The notes under the pieces: model-generated | Told to the model about the DNA's origin: nothing | What the model saw: only the letters and a program-made list of their open reading frames with translations | Database searches by the model: none | Made by a program: the position numbers and the translations under genes | Part shown: piece after piece, positions 1 through 8,809 of the stretch | Layout of the letters: each line of letters starts with the position of its first letter | Position numbering within the stretch: the first letter of the stretch is position 1 | Source of the DNA: Methanomicrobiales archaeon | Lineage (GTDB): Archaea > Halobacteriota > Methanomicrobia > Methanomicrobiales > Methanospirillaceae | DNA: 32,844 bases | NCBI GenBank assembly: GCA_026394765.1 | Contig: JAPKXQ010000019.1 | Location: forward strand, 1-32,844 | Direction of reading: 5' to 3'

Positions 1-173
1 TGGTTTCCGTAATTGTGTTCAATGTAGTCAAGTATTAGAGACACCAATGATCGGCATACCGCCTTTGAAAAGCCATACTCCTCCTCCAATTGGTGGAATA
101 ATTGGTTCTCATTAGTTTTTATCCAAACGCTCCGAAGTGTCTGGACATCGGTGGTTCCTGAATCCATAACCAT
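1..173 (-). CDS. Partial protein, possibly DUF1670 N-terminus
   Basis: An open frame on the minus strand runs off the left edge of the window. From the ATG at 173 the first 57 residues are visible; they are mostly polar and include the stretch EEEYGFSKAVCRSLVSLIL, which resembles the start of archaeal DUF1670 proteins (a family of unknown function often found with mobile DNA). The frame stays open upstream to an ATG at 260, inside the 3' end of the transposase fragment, with a hydrophobic stretch (TLLLLIFYAG), so the true start is uncertain; I prefer 173 because the sequence from there looks like an ordinary soluble N-terminus. The family call is from memory of the pattern only. Confidence 0.4.
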   Translation of the reverse strand, partial: MVMDSGTTDVQTLRSVWIKTNENQLFHQLEEEYGFSKAVCRSLVSLILDYIEHNYGN

Positions 174-252
174 CCCTGCATAGAATATCAGTAGTAGCAG
201 AGTTAAACAGGCCGACATATGTCGTAGCTGTAATATAATGGAGAAATGATAT

Positions 253-453
253 TCAACCATAGATTTCTCGTTCCATTTGGGGATCATAAAGACCATACCA
301 TTGTTGAAGAGCAAGAACCTTGATCATAAAGACTTCATTATAATGGGGCCGACCTGCTTTCTCTTCATAATGAGCAAATAATTCTGAAAGAAGAGGGCGA
401 AACTTCTCCCAATCTATCATGGATGATATTTGGCCAAGTCGATCTCCAAGCAA
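253..453 (-). pseudogene. IS5-type transposase, N-terminal fragment
   Basis: The 66 codons encode the start of an IS5/IS1182-type (DUF772) transposase: WEKFRPLLSELF, then GRPHYNEVFMIKVLALQQWYGLYDP, read here as the typical N-terminal helical region that precedes the DDE core. The frame stops with TGA at 253-255, just after MEREIYG, where full-length relatives (300 or more residues) continue with QIxDRxSFxxFLGL. No DDE core follows, so the gene is truncated and cannot code for an active enzyme. Its end overlaps the frame of the possible DUF1670 gene. No terminal inverted repeat was recognised nearby. Confidence 0.75.
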
Positions 454-460
454 TTCTATT

Positions 461-1153
461 CACTCATATTTCGCTTTGATTGCAAAATTAAAAGCCAAAT
501 ACATTGGTATTTGATCGAGTGGGTAGTGTAAACTACTTTCGATTAGTATGGGATTTTTCGAATTCTCCTATATAATTACACGATAAATCTTTATCTCAGT
601 GTATTACCAGGAACTGATTATCAGTATCTCCGAATCAAAAAAAATGAGCGGGTAATCTCAATAGTCGCATGGGTTTGAAGATTCCAGTTGGGAACTATCG
701 AAGGCTCCCTGATGATCCCTCGACCTACATCCTCACAGTTCAGAGATGCGAAGATGGCAACCGGCTATCCCTCATCGCTCTTTATACCGGGCAATGCACT
801 GTTCATGCATTTCAAGCAAGAATTGTTTGAATCTCACCTCCTCTTTATACAACACAACCAAGATATTGCTTGGGGTAATCGACCTGGGTACAGTTATTAA
901 AATTACTTACTTTTTGGATTAGAAATCCATGGATGTCCTCGAAAATAATTCTATTGGGACATTTCAATGTCATATTTTTCATCAAATTTAAAATATATGC
1001 TTATACTATTAAAATATATTGTTTAGGCTAAATTGGAATAAATTCAACTGGAGTGGAGACTATACTATTTCGTTTCTAAAATAGGATTTTTCCTTTCGGA
1101 GATACTGGATTATAACAAAAATTTTATTAGATATTAATACAATCCCTATATCT
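461..1153. other. AT-rich intergenic stretch, no gene supported
   Basis: This segment is clearly more AT-rich than the core on the right and shows no recognisable gene. A 70-codon frame at 688-900 (plus) has no recognisable domain, signal peptide or ribosome binding site. The last 150 bases, with many TTAAAATATAT-like runs, probably contain the promoter of the TIG-repeat gene starting at 1154, but no single TATA box stands out. Confidence 0.5.
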
Positions 1154-2071
1154 ATGAATCAACAGAATGTTCGCAGATTCATCTGCCTCATCCTCTTCGT
1201 ATCCCTGATCTTGCTCATCAACCCCTCTGGTGCCCACTCGATCACTTCTATCAGTCCTACATCGATTAAAGCGGGAAGTCCATTATTCACGTTGACAGTT
1301 ACTGGTACAGATTTTTCTAGCAGTCCATTGTTTGGCTCCGACGTGAAATGGAATAATGATGTGTTGTCTACTACGTATATTTCAGATACACAGTTGACTG
1401 CATCAGTCCCAGCTGAAAAAGTTGCATCTGCAGGTACTGTGTCTATCGTCGTGAGAAATTACGGTCTCAGCGTTCATGACAGTAATTCTGCCACATTTAC
1501 TATTTACGCTTCTTCCCCATCTCCTGCAATAACCAGTATATCACCCTCGAGTGCAACCGCGGGCGGCCCCGAATTCACATTAACTGTTCAAGGCGTTAAT
1601 TTCCTAACAGATAATAAGGTCCAATGGAATGGGGTGGATAGGACGACGACGTATGTATCATCAACAACGCTCACCGCCACTATCCTTTCAACAGATATCG
1701 CCTCGGCGGGAACAGCCAAAGTGAGAGTACGTGAGCCTCCCTTTCTTTTTCTTTCACCATCAATATATTCCAATGAGGTTTCATTCACAATCAATCCTCA
1801 ATCAATCCCGGTGCCTTCCATCACCTCACTTATTCCTCAACAAAAAAAGCATGGACAAGCAGCATTTAATATGAGAGTTATTGGTACCAATTTTAATTCC
1901 GGCTGCAAAGTTCTCTGGAAGGGATCGGAAAGAACCACTACTTTTGTCTCACCTACTCAATTAAGAGCGATGATATCCTCGACTGATATCGCGAATAAAG
2001 GAAAGGCGAGGGTAAAAGTTATGAACTCTGAATTGAAGAGATCAAATGGGGTAATCTTTACCATTACGTGA
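1154..2071 (+). CDS. Secreted protein with three TIG/IPT repeats
   Basis: The 305-residue product starts with a Sec signal peptide (basic start, hydrophobic CLILFVSLILLI, cleavage probably after SGAHS). Three Ig-like TIG/IPT domains of about 90 residues follow, each opening with an ITSISP-type strand (ITSISPTS, ITSISPSS, ITSLIPQQ) and containing the TVTGTDF/TVQGVNF/RVIGTNF turn, a VKWN/VQWNG/VLWKG core strand and a NSxVxFTI end. It has no membrane anchor, so it is probably exported and held at the cell surface by interactions. The third repeat closely resembles the last domain of the giant surface protein ending at 12205 and the decayed copy near 13,535-13,770. Role unknown; adhesion or S-layer association is a guess. 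Confidence 0.85.
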   Translation: MNQQNVRRFICLILFVSLILLINPSGAHSITSISPTSIKAGSPLFTLTVTGTDFSSSPLFGSDVKWNNDVLSTTYISDTQLTASVPAEKVASAGTVSIVVRNYGLSVHDSNSATFTIYASSPSPAITSISPSSATAGGPEFTLTVQGVNFLTDNKVQWNGVDRTTTYVSSTTLTATILSTDIASAGTAKVRVREPPFLFLSPSIYSNEVSFTINPQSIPVPSITSLIPQQKKHGQAAFNMRVIGTNFNSGCKVLWKGSERTTTFVSPTQLRAMISSTDIANKGKARVKVMNSELKRSNGVIFTIT

Positions 2072-2469
2072 TAGGTTTTCACAGAGACATACATTATTCC
2101 ATCACATTTTTCGTCATTTACTCTCACTATTTATATTAAATTTGTTGATAGATATTTATTGAACTGCGAATCACTATCCAATTATTCTCACCTTGAAATA
2201 GATAGCCTCAAATGACGTCTTTCCTGGAAGATTCGTACCCTGCTTACGAACGGGTTTTTAACGCTATTGTCAGGGTTTTTCCAGTGTCCGCTGATGCTAT
2301 CCGCTCCAAGAACGGATGAGTTCTTGCTATCACTCGCACATGGCTCTTGTCTTTATGCATGCACCGGGGAGAAAAAAAGGGTCAGGAGAGAAGGACACTC
2401 CCTGATATCTTATTCTTGCAATGCTGTAGGCGCTGCCTTAAAAAACCCTTATGCTGCAGGGGTGACAGT
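2072..2469. other. Intergenic stretch with hairpin, no gene supported
   Basis: Between the TIG gene and the convergent secreted-protein gene I see no supported gene. Overlapping plus-strand frames at 2267-2473 and 2347-2628 are Cys- and Arg-rich, lack any recognisable domain and run into the antisense of the next gene. A hairpin followed by a T-run at 2232-2259 is the only structured element. Confidence 0.5.
2232..2259 (+). terminator. Hairpin plus T-run, possible terminator
   Basis: TTCGTA (2232-2237) pairs with TACGAA (2245-2250) across a seven-base loop, followed by CGGG and a run of five T. It lies about 160 bases downstream of the TIG gene stop, so it could end that transcript. The stem is short. 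Confidence 0.3.
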
Positions 2470-2955
2470 CTAAGTTGCCCTTACCCTCCTCCAGCATTCG
2501 ATGGTGTACCCAAGAGATCCATCGGTGCAGGCGACCTTTGCGAAGTACTCCCCGGGATAGAGCCAGTAATAGAGGAGCACCGACCCAGGCCCCATCACCT
2601 GTACTTCATCCTCTTCGATCCAGTCTGACCCAGTCCATATCCCTGCCTGGATGGAACCGGTTCTTGCGCTATAGGTGAGAGAGAACTTCCGCCGTTCATA
2701 CTTCATTACTGAGAACCGGCGCAGTGCCTTTCCATTGGGTCCGATAAGATACCCGCTCTTGCTCCAGATCTTCTTCCAGACCATGGAACCATCAATATTC
2801 AGATCTGGTGCTGGAATCTCTTGGGATGAGATCCTGATCTCAGGGAGATTGAGAAGATCTCCGCTATCAATAGTTACCACTGCCGATACAGGGAAGGAGG
2901 TGCACGCTACCAGGACAAATCCCAGGGTCAGTGCTATGAGTACATACCGCTTCAT
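2470..2955 (-). CDS. Small secreted protein, function unknown
   Basis: The 161-residue product has a clear N-terminal signal peptide (MKRYVLIALTLGFVLVACTSFPVSA). The VLVACTS stretch resembles a lipobox, but FPVSA downstream also fits a normal signal-peptidase site, so lipid anchoring is undecided. The mature part looks beta-rich (SGYLIGPNGKALRRFSVMKY, SLTYSARTGSIQAGIW, GSVLLYYWLYPGEYFAKV) and ends shortly after a Cys pair (VACTDG and IECWRR). I recognise no family. The gene stands alone, convergent with the TIG-repeat gene, with a 7-bp-stem palindrome about 70 bases upstream of its start. Confidence 0.7.
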   Translation of the reverse strand: MKRYVLIALTLGFVLVACTSFPVSAVVTIDSGDLLNLPEIRISSQEIPAPDLNIDGSMVWKKIWSKSGYLIGPNGKALRRFSVMKYERRKFSLTYSARTGSIQAGIWTGSDWIEEDEVQVMGPGSVLLYYWLYPGEYFAKVACTDGSLGYTIECWRRVRAT

Positions 2956-3026
2956 TACAATACCTCACGAAGACACTTTCGATGGGGATATTCTTTTTCT
3001 CATACAAAAAGTGATCTGAGTGCACA

Positions 3027-3046
3027 GTTGCTCTTCAGGGAGCAAC
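3027..3046. promoter_or_regulatory. Perfect 7-bp inverted repeat, possible operator
   Basis: GTTGCTC (3027-3033) is exactly repeated in inverted orientation as GAGCAAC (3040-3046) around a six-base loop. It lies 72-91 bases upstream of the minus-strand secreted-protein start, so it could be an operator or an RNA hairpin in the leader. There is no T-run after it, which argues against a terminator. Confidence 0.3.
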
Positions 3047-3169
3047 CACTATTAAGGGTTCATTATAACGGGGTGCAAACAATGAGGACAAATATCCGCC
3101 CTAACGAAATGCGTTCGAATAAATAATCGCAATTTACCCTGCATATGTAAGAGAATACGCTCAATTGGC

Positions 3170-3188
3170 AAAAAACGGGCGTTTTTTT
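3170..3188 (+). terminator. A-run/T-run inverted repeat, terminator-like
   Basis: AAAAAAC (3170-3176) and GTTTTTT (3181-3187) are complementary around a CGGG centre and end in seven T. This is the shape of a short bidirectional terminator, but no gene ends immediately upstream, so its role is unclear. Confidence 0.25.
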
Positions 3189-3327
3189 AAGAGAAGAATG
3201 AAGAGATCTCAGTTGCATGGGGTGCCGGGTGCCATTACCTACAATACTCCTGCTACCAAAGTCCTATACTATTCATGGCGGGCCACCTCGATGAGATGGG
3301 CCTTTCGGGTGATGTATCAGGAGTTCT

Positions 3328-4914
3328 GTGATGGTAGGGGATATATCCAAAGATCATCGGGGTGCAAATAGGACGCAGATCAGGCAATCGCTTGCGAAAA
3401 AGTTGATGATTGCATTTCTCTCCCTCTTTATTGTCTCTTTTTCTGTCATCGGCTTACTTGCGGTCTTTGCGATGGGGACGATCGGGGAGATATCAGAGGA
3501 GCACAGTGTCGAACTCGGAAAGATCGCGGCAAAAGACAGCACTATTGCCCTTGAACGCCTGGGTGAAGCGGCGATCAAAGAAAAAGCACTTGACATCGCA
3601 GAGGAGGTGCGCATTTACCTCTCTGCGCACCTGGACCTCACAGGGGAGACGATGGGAAATGACCCAGAACTGGTGAGGATCGGCGTCCAGCCCGTAGGTC
3701 AGACCGGGTATACCTGTGTATATGAGCGTGGGACCGCGATCATGCGCCTCCATCCCAATCCTGATCTGGTCAACTATGATATGCGTAACCTGCAGGAGGA
3801 ACTTCCCACCTGGTGGACGATCTATGCCCCGAGTCTAACTGGTGCGGTATCTGGGGGATATTACGACTGGTCAGATGCAGACGGGAACATAAGGCCCAAG
3901 TTCATGTATATGGTCCCTGTGAATGGGACCAGTCTCATGGTTGCGGCAACGACTTATATCGATGAGTTCTCAAGTCCAGCCAAGCTGACCGCACAAGCCA
4001 TTTCGGCAGCGACCAATGCAACGAATGAGTCCATAAATCGTGAGATCACTAGGACAATGATGCTGTTTGTCCTGATCTTCCTCATAGTCCTTGGGGCAGT
4101 TGCGTGCATAGTCCTGATCATCGCACGTATGATCACCGGTCCTATCCGTACTCTCACTCAAGGGACAGAGATCATTGGGGGTGGCAACCTCGACTTTCGA
4201 GTGGAGGTACGATCTGGAGACGAGCTCGAGGTGCTTGCAGGGGCTATCAATCAGATGGCATCAGATCTGAAGGAGTATACCGAAGAACTGATCTACACCA
4301 GTGCCGAGAAGGAGAGGATCGCAAAGGAGTTAGAGATAGCACGTGGCATTCAGCAGAGTTTTCTCCCCGAATTTCCGCCTCAGATTGAAGGATTTGACCT
4401 TGCCGCCCTCAACCTCCCCGCCCGTGAGGTCGGCGGAGATTTCTATGACTTCATCGAGACGATCCACCGGGCAAATGACCTCATTGCAGAGAACGACCGC
4501 TCAAGCATGTTTGTCACCCTCTTCTATGGAGTCCTTGACCCTATGAAAAAAACTCTCACCTACGTGAGTGCAGGCCATAACTGGCCATTTATGCTGAAGA
4601 GTGGGAGTGTGGACACAATCCTGTTAAAAGCGGAAGGGGTTGCACTCGGGGTGATGCCCAAAATAGCACTCGAAGAGCAGGAGATCTCTCTTGACAGCGG
4701 TGATATCGTTGTCCTCTACACTGACGGAGTGACTGAGGCTATCAACCGGCATGAGGTGGAGTTCGGGGTTGAACGGCTGACCGCCCTCTCTTTAGAGGTC
4801 AGTCACCTCCCTGCCAGTGAGATCATCACCCGGATCAAGGATGAGGTTACCCGGTACAGCGACGACCAGCCCCAGTTTGATGACCTCACGCTGATGGTCT
4901 TAAAAGTGCTGTAA
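3328..4914 (+). CDS. Cache-HAMP-SpoIIE sensor with deleted phosphatase segment
   Basis: The 528-residue protein has a basic cytoplasmic start, membrane helix 1 (about 27-50), an extracellular Cache-like sensor (about 51-240; GYTCVYERGTAIMRLHPNP is typical), membrane helix 2 (about 245-267), a HAMP linker (about 268-320), a coiled coil with the RsbU signature ELEIARGIQQSFLP (334-347), and a SpoIIE/RsbU PP2C-type domain to the end. The first metal motif EVGGDFYDF (367-375) is present, as are MFVTLFYGVLD, SAGHN, YTDGVTEA and DDLTLMV. However, DFYDF is followed directly by ETIHRANDLI: the usual stretch of about 45-50 residues with the second metal motif (DVSGKGxxAAL) is absent, in frame. The domain probably has no or altered phosphatase activity. 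The start used is GTG at 3328, with ATG at 3331 as an alternative. No partner anti-sigma or STAS gene is adjacent. Confidence 0.85.
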   Translation: MMVGDISKDHRGANRTQIRQSLAKKLMIAFLSLFIVSFSVIGLLAVFAMGTIGEISEEHSVELGKIAAKDSTIALERLGEAAIKEKALDIAEEVRIYLSAHLDLTGETMGNDPELVRIGVQPVGQTGYTCVYERGTAIMRLHPNPDLVNYDMRNLQEELPTWWTIYAPSLTGAVSGGYYDWSDADGNIRPKFMYMVPVNGTSLMVAATTYIDEFSSPAKLTAQAISAATNATNESINREITRTMMLFVLIFLIVLGAVACIVLIIARMITGPIRTLTQGTEIIGGGNLDFRVEVRSGDELEVLAGAINQMASDLKEYTEELIYTSAEKERIAKELEIARGIQQSFLPEFPPQIEGFDLAALNLPAREVGGDFYDFIETIHRANDLIAENDRSSMFVTLFYGVLDPMKKTLTYVSAGHNWPFMLKSGSVDTILLKAEGVALGVMPKIALEEQEISLDSGDIVVLYTDGVTEAINRHEVEFGVERLTALSLEVSHLPASEIITRIKDEVTRYSDDQPQFDDLTLMVLKVL

Positions 4915-5275
4915 GTCTGTGGTCATGGGGCAGGCCCCCGAGTCTTCTGGAAAAGAAAGGAGGAATCCAAATTAAAAATCACATTTGATGGCGAATTTAC
5001 CTTCGGATCGCTCCATCTCTTACCATAAGTAGCATAGGTCTCGTATCCTTCTGATAATAGAGGCTTTGCTATCCTAACTCTTGGCCTTCGCACATATTTG
5101 GGCATAGTATCCCAGATATTGCCAATTAAGGATATTGTTGGGATACGCTTCAAAAAATAGATGAAGAATAAGTAATGTAACTAATAATATAGTGATTTTT
5201 TTGGGTGAATCCCCTATTCATCTCAATTAAACGTGTTGGAAATATTCCTTTAATATTGCATATCATTGTAAATAG
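4915..5275. other. AT-rich spacer, no gene supported
   Basis: The spacer between the sensor gene and the transposase remnant contains only a 76-codon minus frame (4923-5153) without recognisable features. The right half is strongly AT-rich and may have been brought in with the neighbouring mobile element. Confidence 0.45.
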
Positions 5276-5840
5276 GTCAGATACGAACGGAAACATAGTA
5301 TGTCGGCTGTCCACACCGACTGGTACAAGGATGGTTCAACCAGTCGTAAGCTCTGTGCGATAATCGATGATTCCCCTTAAAAGATACTTGCTGCAAGGGA
5401 ATTCGACTTAATCAACATAGAAAATATCATTGAGGTCTTGGATCTGCCGATGAGAGAGTATGGGGATATTTGCCACTCCGAGAGATGATCATGCAACATT
5501 AGAAGTGAATATTGAGATCACCGGAGGAGGGACAATGGAGAGAGGGATAGTGAATTGTAAAGAGATCTAGAGTCATTAGGAATCAGATTAATACTTGGAC
5601 GAGTCAAACATCCTTAAACCTATTGTAAGATTGAGAAGCGGTTTGACACGTATCGACGATTCAGTAGAGACTTTTCATCCCTTGATGAGTTCATCACCTG
5701 GTACAACAATCGACCTCATGGTAGCCTCGACTTTGAATCGCTTGAATCGCCTGAAATAACATTTTGGCGTCGTCTACCAATGGAATCTATCTTCCGATTG
5801 GGCAGTTACGTCTTTTGGGTGGTAATGTCAAACCGGCAGT
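5276..5840 (+). pseudogene. Decayed integrase-core (rve) transposase
   Basis: Pieces of an integrase-type (rve, IS481/IS3-like) transposase are readable in order but with stops and frame changes. First comes YERKHSMSAVHTDWYKDG (from about 5279, with the catalytic-type Asp in HTDW), then IIDDSP followed by a TAA, then KILAAREFDLINIENIIE. A badly damaged middle holds LGIRLILGRVKHP, and the C-terminal part has KRFDTYRRFSRDFSSLDEF, TWYNNRPHGSLDFESLESPE and FWRRLPMES. The order and spacing match archaeal transposases of this type, but no frame covers the DDE core, so the element is dead. Terminal repeats were not found. Confidence 0.8.
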
Positions 5841-5987
5841 CCTGCCTTAATTCAGATAATGTGAGAAATTATTATCGTACTGTACAAACTCGTTTCTGCA
5901 GCCCCGCCGGACCGCTACCGCTGCACCCGCCTACGGCTGCTCCAACACGCCGATACCGGCCACCCCAAGCACCGACAAAAATTGGAC

Positions 5988-6414
5988 TTATCTTTTCAGA
6001 GGCGACTCATCCATCCCAAGGAAGTTAAGTGAGTTCTCCCCGTACTCGACAGGTGCATAATGAGACCCGACCTGTGGAAGGCCTTTGAACCGCACGAGCC
6101 ACGATCCATTGATCTGCCCAACCATCCTTATTGATACCTGCTCTGGTGTTAAGTCGTCACTGGTGCCAACAACGAGCATGACATCCTTATTGATCCCGGA
6201 AATGCCGTCATACGACCCATTCCACGCAAGGTTTGCCTGTGCCTCTTTCCGGATGCCTTCCGGTAAGGTAGGGCTGGCTGCAGCCAATTCAATGTTCCCA
6301 AGTAGTTTTTTTTGTTTCAGGGAGCCGGACGCTGTAGCTTGAAGGGTCAAGAACCAGTTTTCGCACTCGTTCTGGGTGGTCATAACAAAATCCGCGTAAT
6401 CGGTTATTATTATC
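5988..6414 (-). pseudogene. Alpha/beta hydrolase fragment, frameshifted
   Basis: On the minus strand one frame reads GFCYDHPERVRKLVLDPSS (around 6360-6414), the helix-strand piece after the nucleophile in alpha/beta hydrolases (HPERVxKLVL). It continues in another frame as KEAQANLAWNGSYDGISGI, INKDVMLVVGTSDDLTPEQ and INGSWLVRFKGLPQVG. These match the family's C-terminal half, with the acidic residue in GTSDD and a G-L-P in place of the usual GGGH that carries the catalytic His. The N-terminal part with the nucleophile elbow is not recognisable upstream. The frame change, missing front and altered His region all indicate a decayed gene. Confidence 0.65.
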
Positions 6415-6744
6415 GAAAGTCGGATGGTCCTTTAATGGGCTGATCTTTTTCAGGTGTGGATATGGGTGTAATCGAATTGGGTAAGGTTTTTCGTTTTCTA
6501 TGATGGGAAGACTGATCGTGATAAGAGAGAGGTGCCATAGCCCTTGGTATCCACAGAGAGATCTTGAGGAAAGCCATGCGAGGTGAGAGTGAGCGGGAAA
6601 GAAGAAGGAAATTTGAGATCCCACCTGTCTTTTAAACAATACATCGGCCCGCACATCCTGATTTCGCGATATAGACTCATATGGTTGTTATTGACCTCTT
6701 TTTAGTGGTTCTTCTGTACTTTTCAAGAGAGGTTTAACTATAAA
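6415..6744. other. Degraded stretch upstream of hydrolase remnant
   Basis: Two overlapping minus-strand frames (6289-6654 and 6498-6680) cover this region. One has TSHGFPQDLSVDTKGYGTS, which could be a very worn trace of a hydrolase N-terminus, but the match is too weak to assign. Nothing else is supported here. Confidence 0.3.
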
Positions 6745-7332
6745 TCAGAGGGAATGCCCTCCATTGCCTGTGCGGAGTTCAGGATTGGTATAACCTTCTG
6801 GGATGAGGGCGATTGCCACCCCAGAGACGAACGCAGTGAGGACCACCTCGGGTAGAGCACGGATGATATAGGTGAGGTAGACTGGGATGAAAGGTTCGTG
6901 CAAGATCGTTACTGAATAAATCCAGAGGTTTAAGGGGAGAAGGAAGATGTTGTAGTATACCGGAATAGTCAATACCCAGAGCACGGCGAGTAAGGTTCTC
7001 TGGTTGGTCCTCCCAGTGATGATCTGCCAGAGGATGAGGTACCACACACCCCAGAGGAACCCTGCTATCATATGAGATGGGATGTTTCGCTCAGGGGCAT
7101 GCACGACCCCCTGGAGTAAGCCCGCGATCACTCCGCCAACAGGACCGCCTAGGGCAGCCCCGAGGGTAACGAATATTTCGCTTGGGTCGAGGTATAACCC
7201 CCCGCCGAGCGAGTAAATGATCTGGAGTAAGAAGGTCGATGCGGCGCAAAGTCCACAGACCAGACCGATGAGGATCTGCCGACGACTAGGATGAACAATC
7301 TCCCTATGGAGGAGAGTTGTCAGGGAACCCAT
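6745..7332 (-). CDS. Multi-pass membrane protein, 5TMR-LYT-like
   Basis: The product has about six hydrophobic segments: ILIGLVCGLCAASTFLLQII, EIFVTLGAALGGPVGGVIAG, MIAGFLWGVWYLILW, LLAVLWVLTIPVYYNIFLLP, a weaker segment near IPVYLTYIIRALP, and VVLTAFVSGVAIALIP. The pattern LYLDPSEIFVTLGAALGGPVGG resembles the D-R-x-hydrophobic-GGPxxG signature of LytS-type 5TM receptors and of some ECF transporter components. It has no signalling output domain, so it would be a stand-alone membrane domain. The frame is open to 7407, but I chose the Met at 7332 because the residues before it are Pro/Ser-rich and unlike a conserved start. Neighbours are pseudogenes, so context gives no help with function. Confidence 0.65.
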   Translation of the reverse strand: MGSLTTLLHREIVHPSRRQILIGLVCGLCAASTFLLQIIYSLGGGLYLDPSEIFVTLGAALGGPVGGVIAGLLQGVVHAPERNIPSHMIAGFLWGVWYLILWQIITGRTNQRTLLAVLWVLTIPVYYNIFLLPLNLWIYSVTILHEPFIPVYLTYIIRALPEVVLTAFVSGVAIALIPEGYTNPELRTGNGGHSL

Positions 7333-7475
7333 AAAGAGTCCTATTGTGCTACAGTGGTATGATGTTTTTGGGTCGGGACTGGTATTTGGGTAGGGTCTCA
7401 ATAGCAAGGACCGCTATGGGAGTTGGGCGTTGGCTTTAAGGGCGAAAAGTTGACGCCTTCATCTCGCCAGTAGGC

Positions 7476-7946
7476 TTGTTGGTCTGGGGGGTCAACACTG
7501 CGGTTCTCCAAAGAATCGGCAGAGATCCAGTGTTGATAACCGCACTGTTTGGTGAGGGGTGGGACATGGTTGCCGCCATGATTGACACACCAGCGGTACC
7601 CGCGAGCATTCCCAACCTTGTCGGGAACTGGACCGGTCCCGCGAAAGGTTACATTGAAGGGGTAGGGTACAGCGATTTTTCGTTGATGAATTTCACAATT
7701 TCAATAACCGATCAGAAAGACCAGTGCTTCTCTGGATACATTTCATTCCCCTTGATGAACGGGACTACGAAAAGCGAGCAATATTCCGGTGTCATCTGGA
7801 GTTCAGGAAAAAGTTTCTGAATCATCGAATATCAGAGCGGTCACGATGATGGATTGATCCTGTCAAACAATGAGATTGAAATGGTGTTCATGGATGAAAA
7901 GGACCCCTCGTTTATCATGATTGTCACCCTCATACGCGTACTGTAG
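7476..7946 (+). pseudogene. Secreted beta-rich protein gene with internal TGA
   Basis: The frame reads PNLVGNWTGPAKGYIEGVGY, NFTISITDQKDQCFSGYISF, GTTKSEQYSGVIWSSGKSF, then TGA at 7818-7820, and continues without any frame change as IIEYQSGHDDGLILSNNEIE and MVFMDEKDPSFIMIVTLIRV to a TAG at 7944-7946. I recognise the pattern (NLVGNWTGxxxGY, QxDRxFxGxxxF, GVIxxDGKTLYIxEYxSG) from a family of small lipocalin-like proteins common in Methanomicrobia, function unknown. The residue at the stop is usually aromatic, so a single base change would suffice. The front (7476-7590) lacks a signal peptide and seems damaged too. Confidence 0.7.
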
Positions 7947-8191
7947 GGGAATATACCTGGTCCTGACTGGTCCCCTCCCTGATATGCAACACTTTGTGTT
8001 TCATAGCCAACAATTCACCTTCTTTCATCGCTGACTCGTTATTTTATCGAACGATCCCCTTCCTTGTTGGGCAGAGGAAAAAATACAGGTGTTGGCAGAT
8101 TGACTATGCCGCCCTGATTTACCGGTGCTCAACTGAGGGAGATGGACTCAAACTTATTCGTCTTCCTCATCATCTTGATGAGTTGTTGCGC

Positions 8192-8220
8192 TTGATGGGG
8201 TTGATGGGGTTGATGAGGTT
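8192..8220. repeat. Short tandem repeat, 9-bp unit
   Basis: The unit TTGATGGGG occurs twice perfectly and once as TTGATGAGG. It is a small simple repeat in a region without a supported gene. Confidence 0.6.
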
Positions 8221-8809
8221 GCCTTACTATTCAGTCCCTGACCGGAAGGAACTATTCGGGTGCAAAATCTCCCATATAAAGTCTGGATCCCATGACTTTA
8301 CGGCACGGAACGTGAAAGCCGTCTCGGAAGAGAAGATAACGTGACTCTTTGTTTAACCATCCATTGGGGTGGAGTGGAAATAAGACGTCGTCGGAAAGAA
8401 ACCGGAGGGAAGATGGCTAGATGGAAAAATGAGGTTTTTATGATGCGATGAAGCGCAAAGATCCCACCACTTTCATTTTTCAATGTTTATTCGTTCTATC
8501 TCCTTTCAACCCATATTTTTTCACTGGGATTTGTGAGATAAGTGACCCCCATCTGGAAAGTCGGTTAGTTAGGACCACTACGTGCTTTTCGATGGAGGCA
8601 CCCAAAGACCCGGTACTCAGTATATTGACACATACTCCCAATCTCAAATCTCCACTTTTGGATATTGTGCGGATCTCGCGACCAAGTTATATCCTGTGCT
8701 GGCCCCATGAGGGACAAGGACCCCTTTAAGCAAGCAAGATTGGGTGGTGTGAAGTACCCCTTTCGAAGAGATCTGATAAACAGAAAAAAGGTTAATCTAC
8801 CCATCCTCC

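Larger units (their letters stand above)
2956..3327. other. Intergenic region with two inverted repeats
   Basis: This stretch separates the divergent genes at 2955 (minus) and 3328 (plus). It holds a perfect 7-bp inverted repeat at 3027-3046 and an A/T-run inverted repeat at 3170-3187. A 68-codon frame at 3165-3371 overlaps the start of the next gene and has no recognisable features. Confidence 0.5.

Noticed and set aside
688-900. 70-codon plus-strand frame in the AT-rich left region
   Set aside because: No domain, no ribosome binding site, no signal peptide; sits among decayed DNA.
2267-2678. Three overlapping plus-strand frames rich in Cys and Arg
   Set aside because: They overlap the antisense of the secreted-protein gene at 2470-2955 and have no protein-like pattern.
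7994-8344. 116-codon frame with LMGLMGLMRL
   Set aside because: The repetitive stretch comes from a simple 9-bp tandem repeat and the rest has no recognisable fold or start signal.
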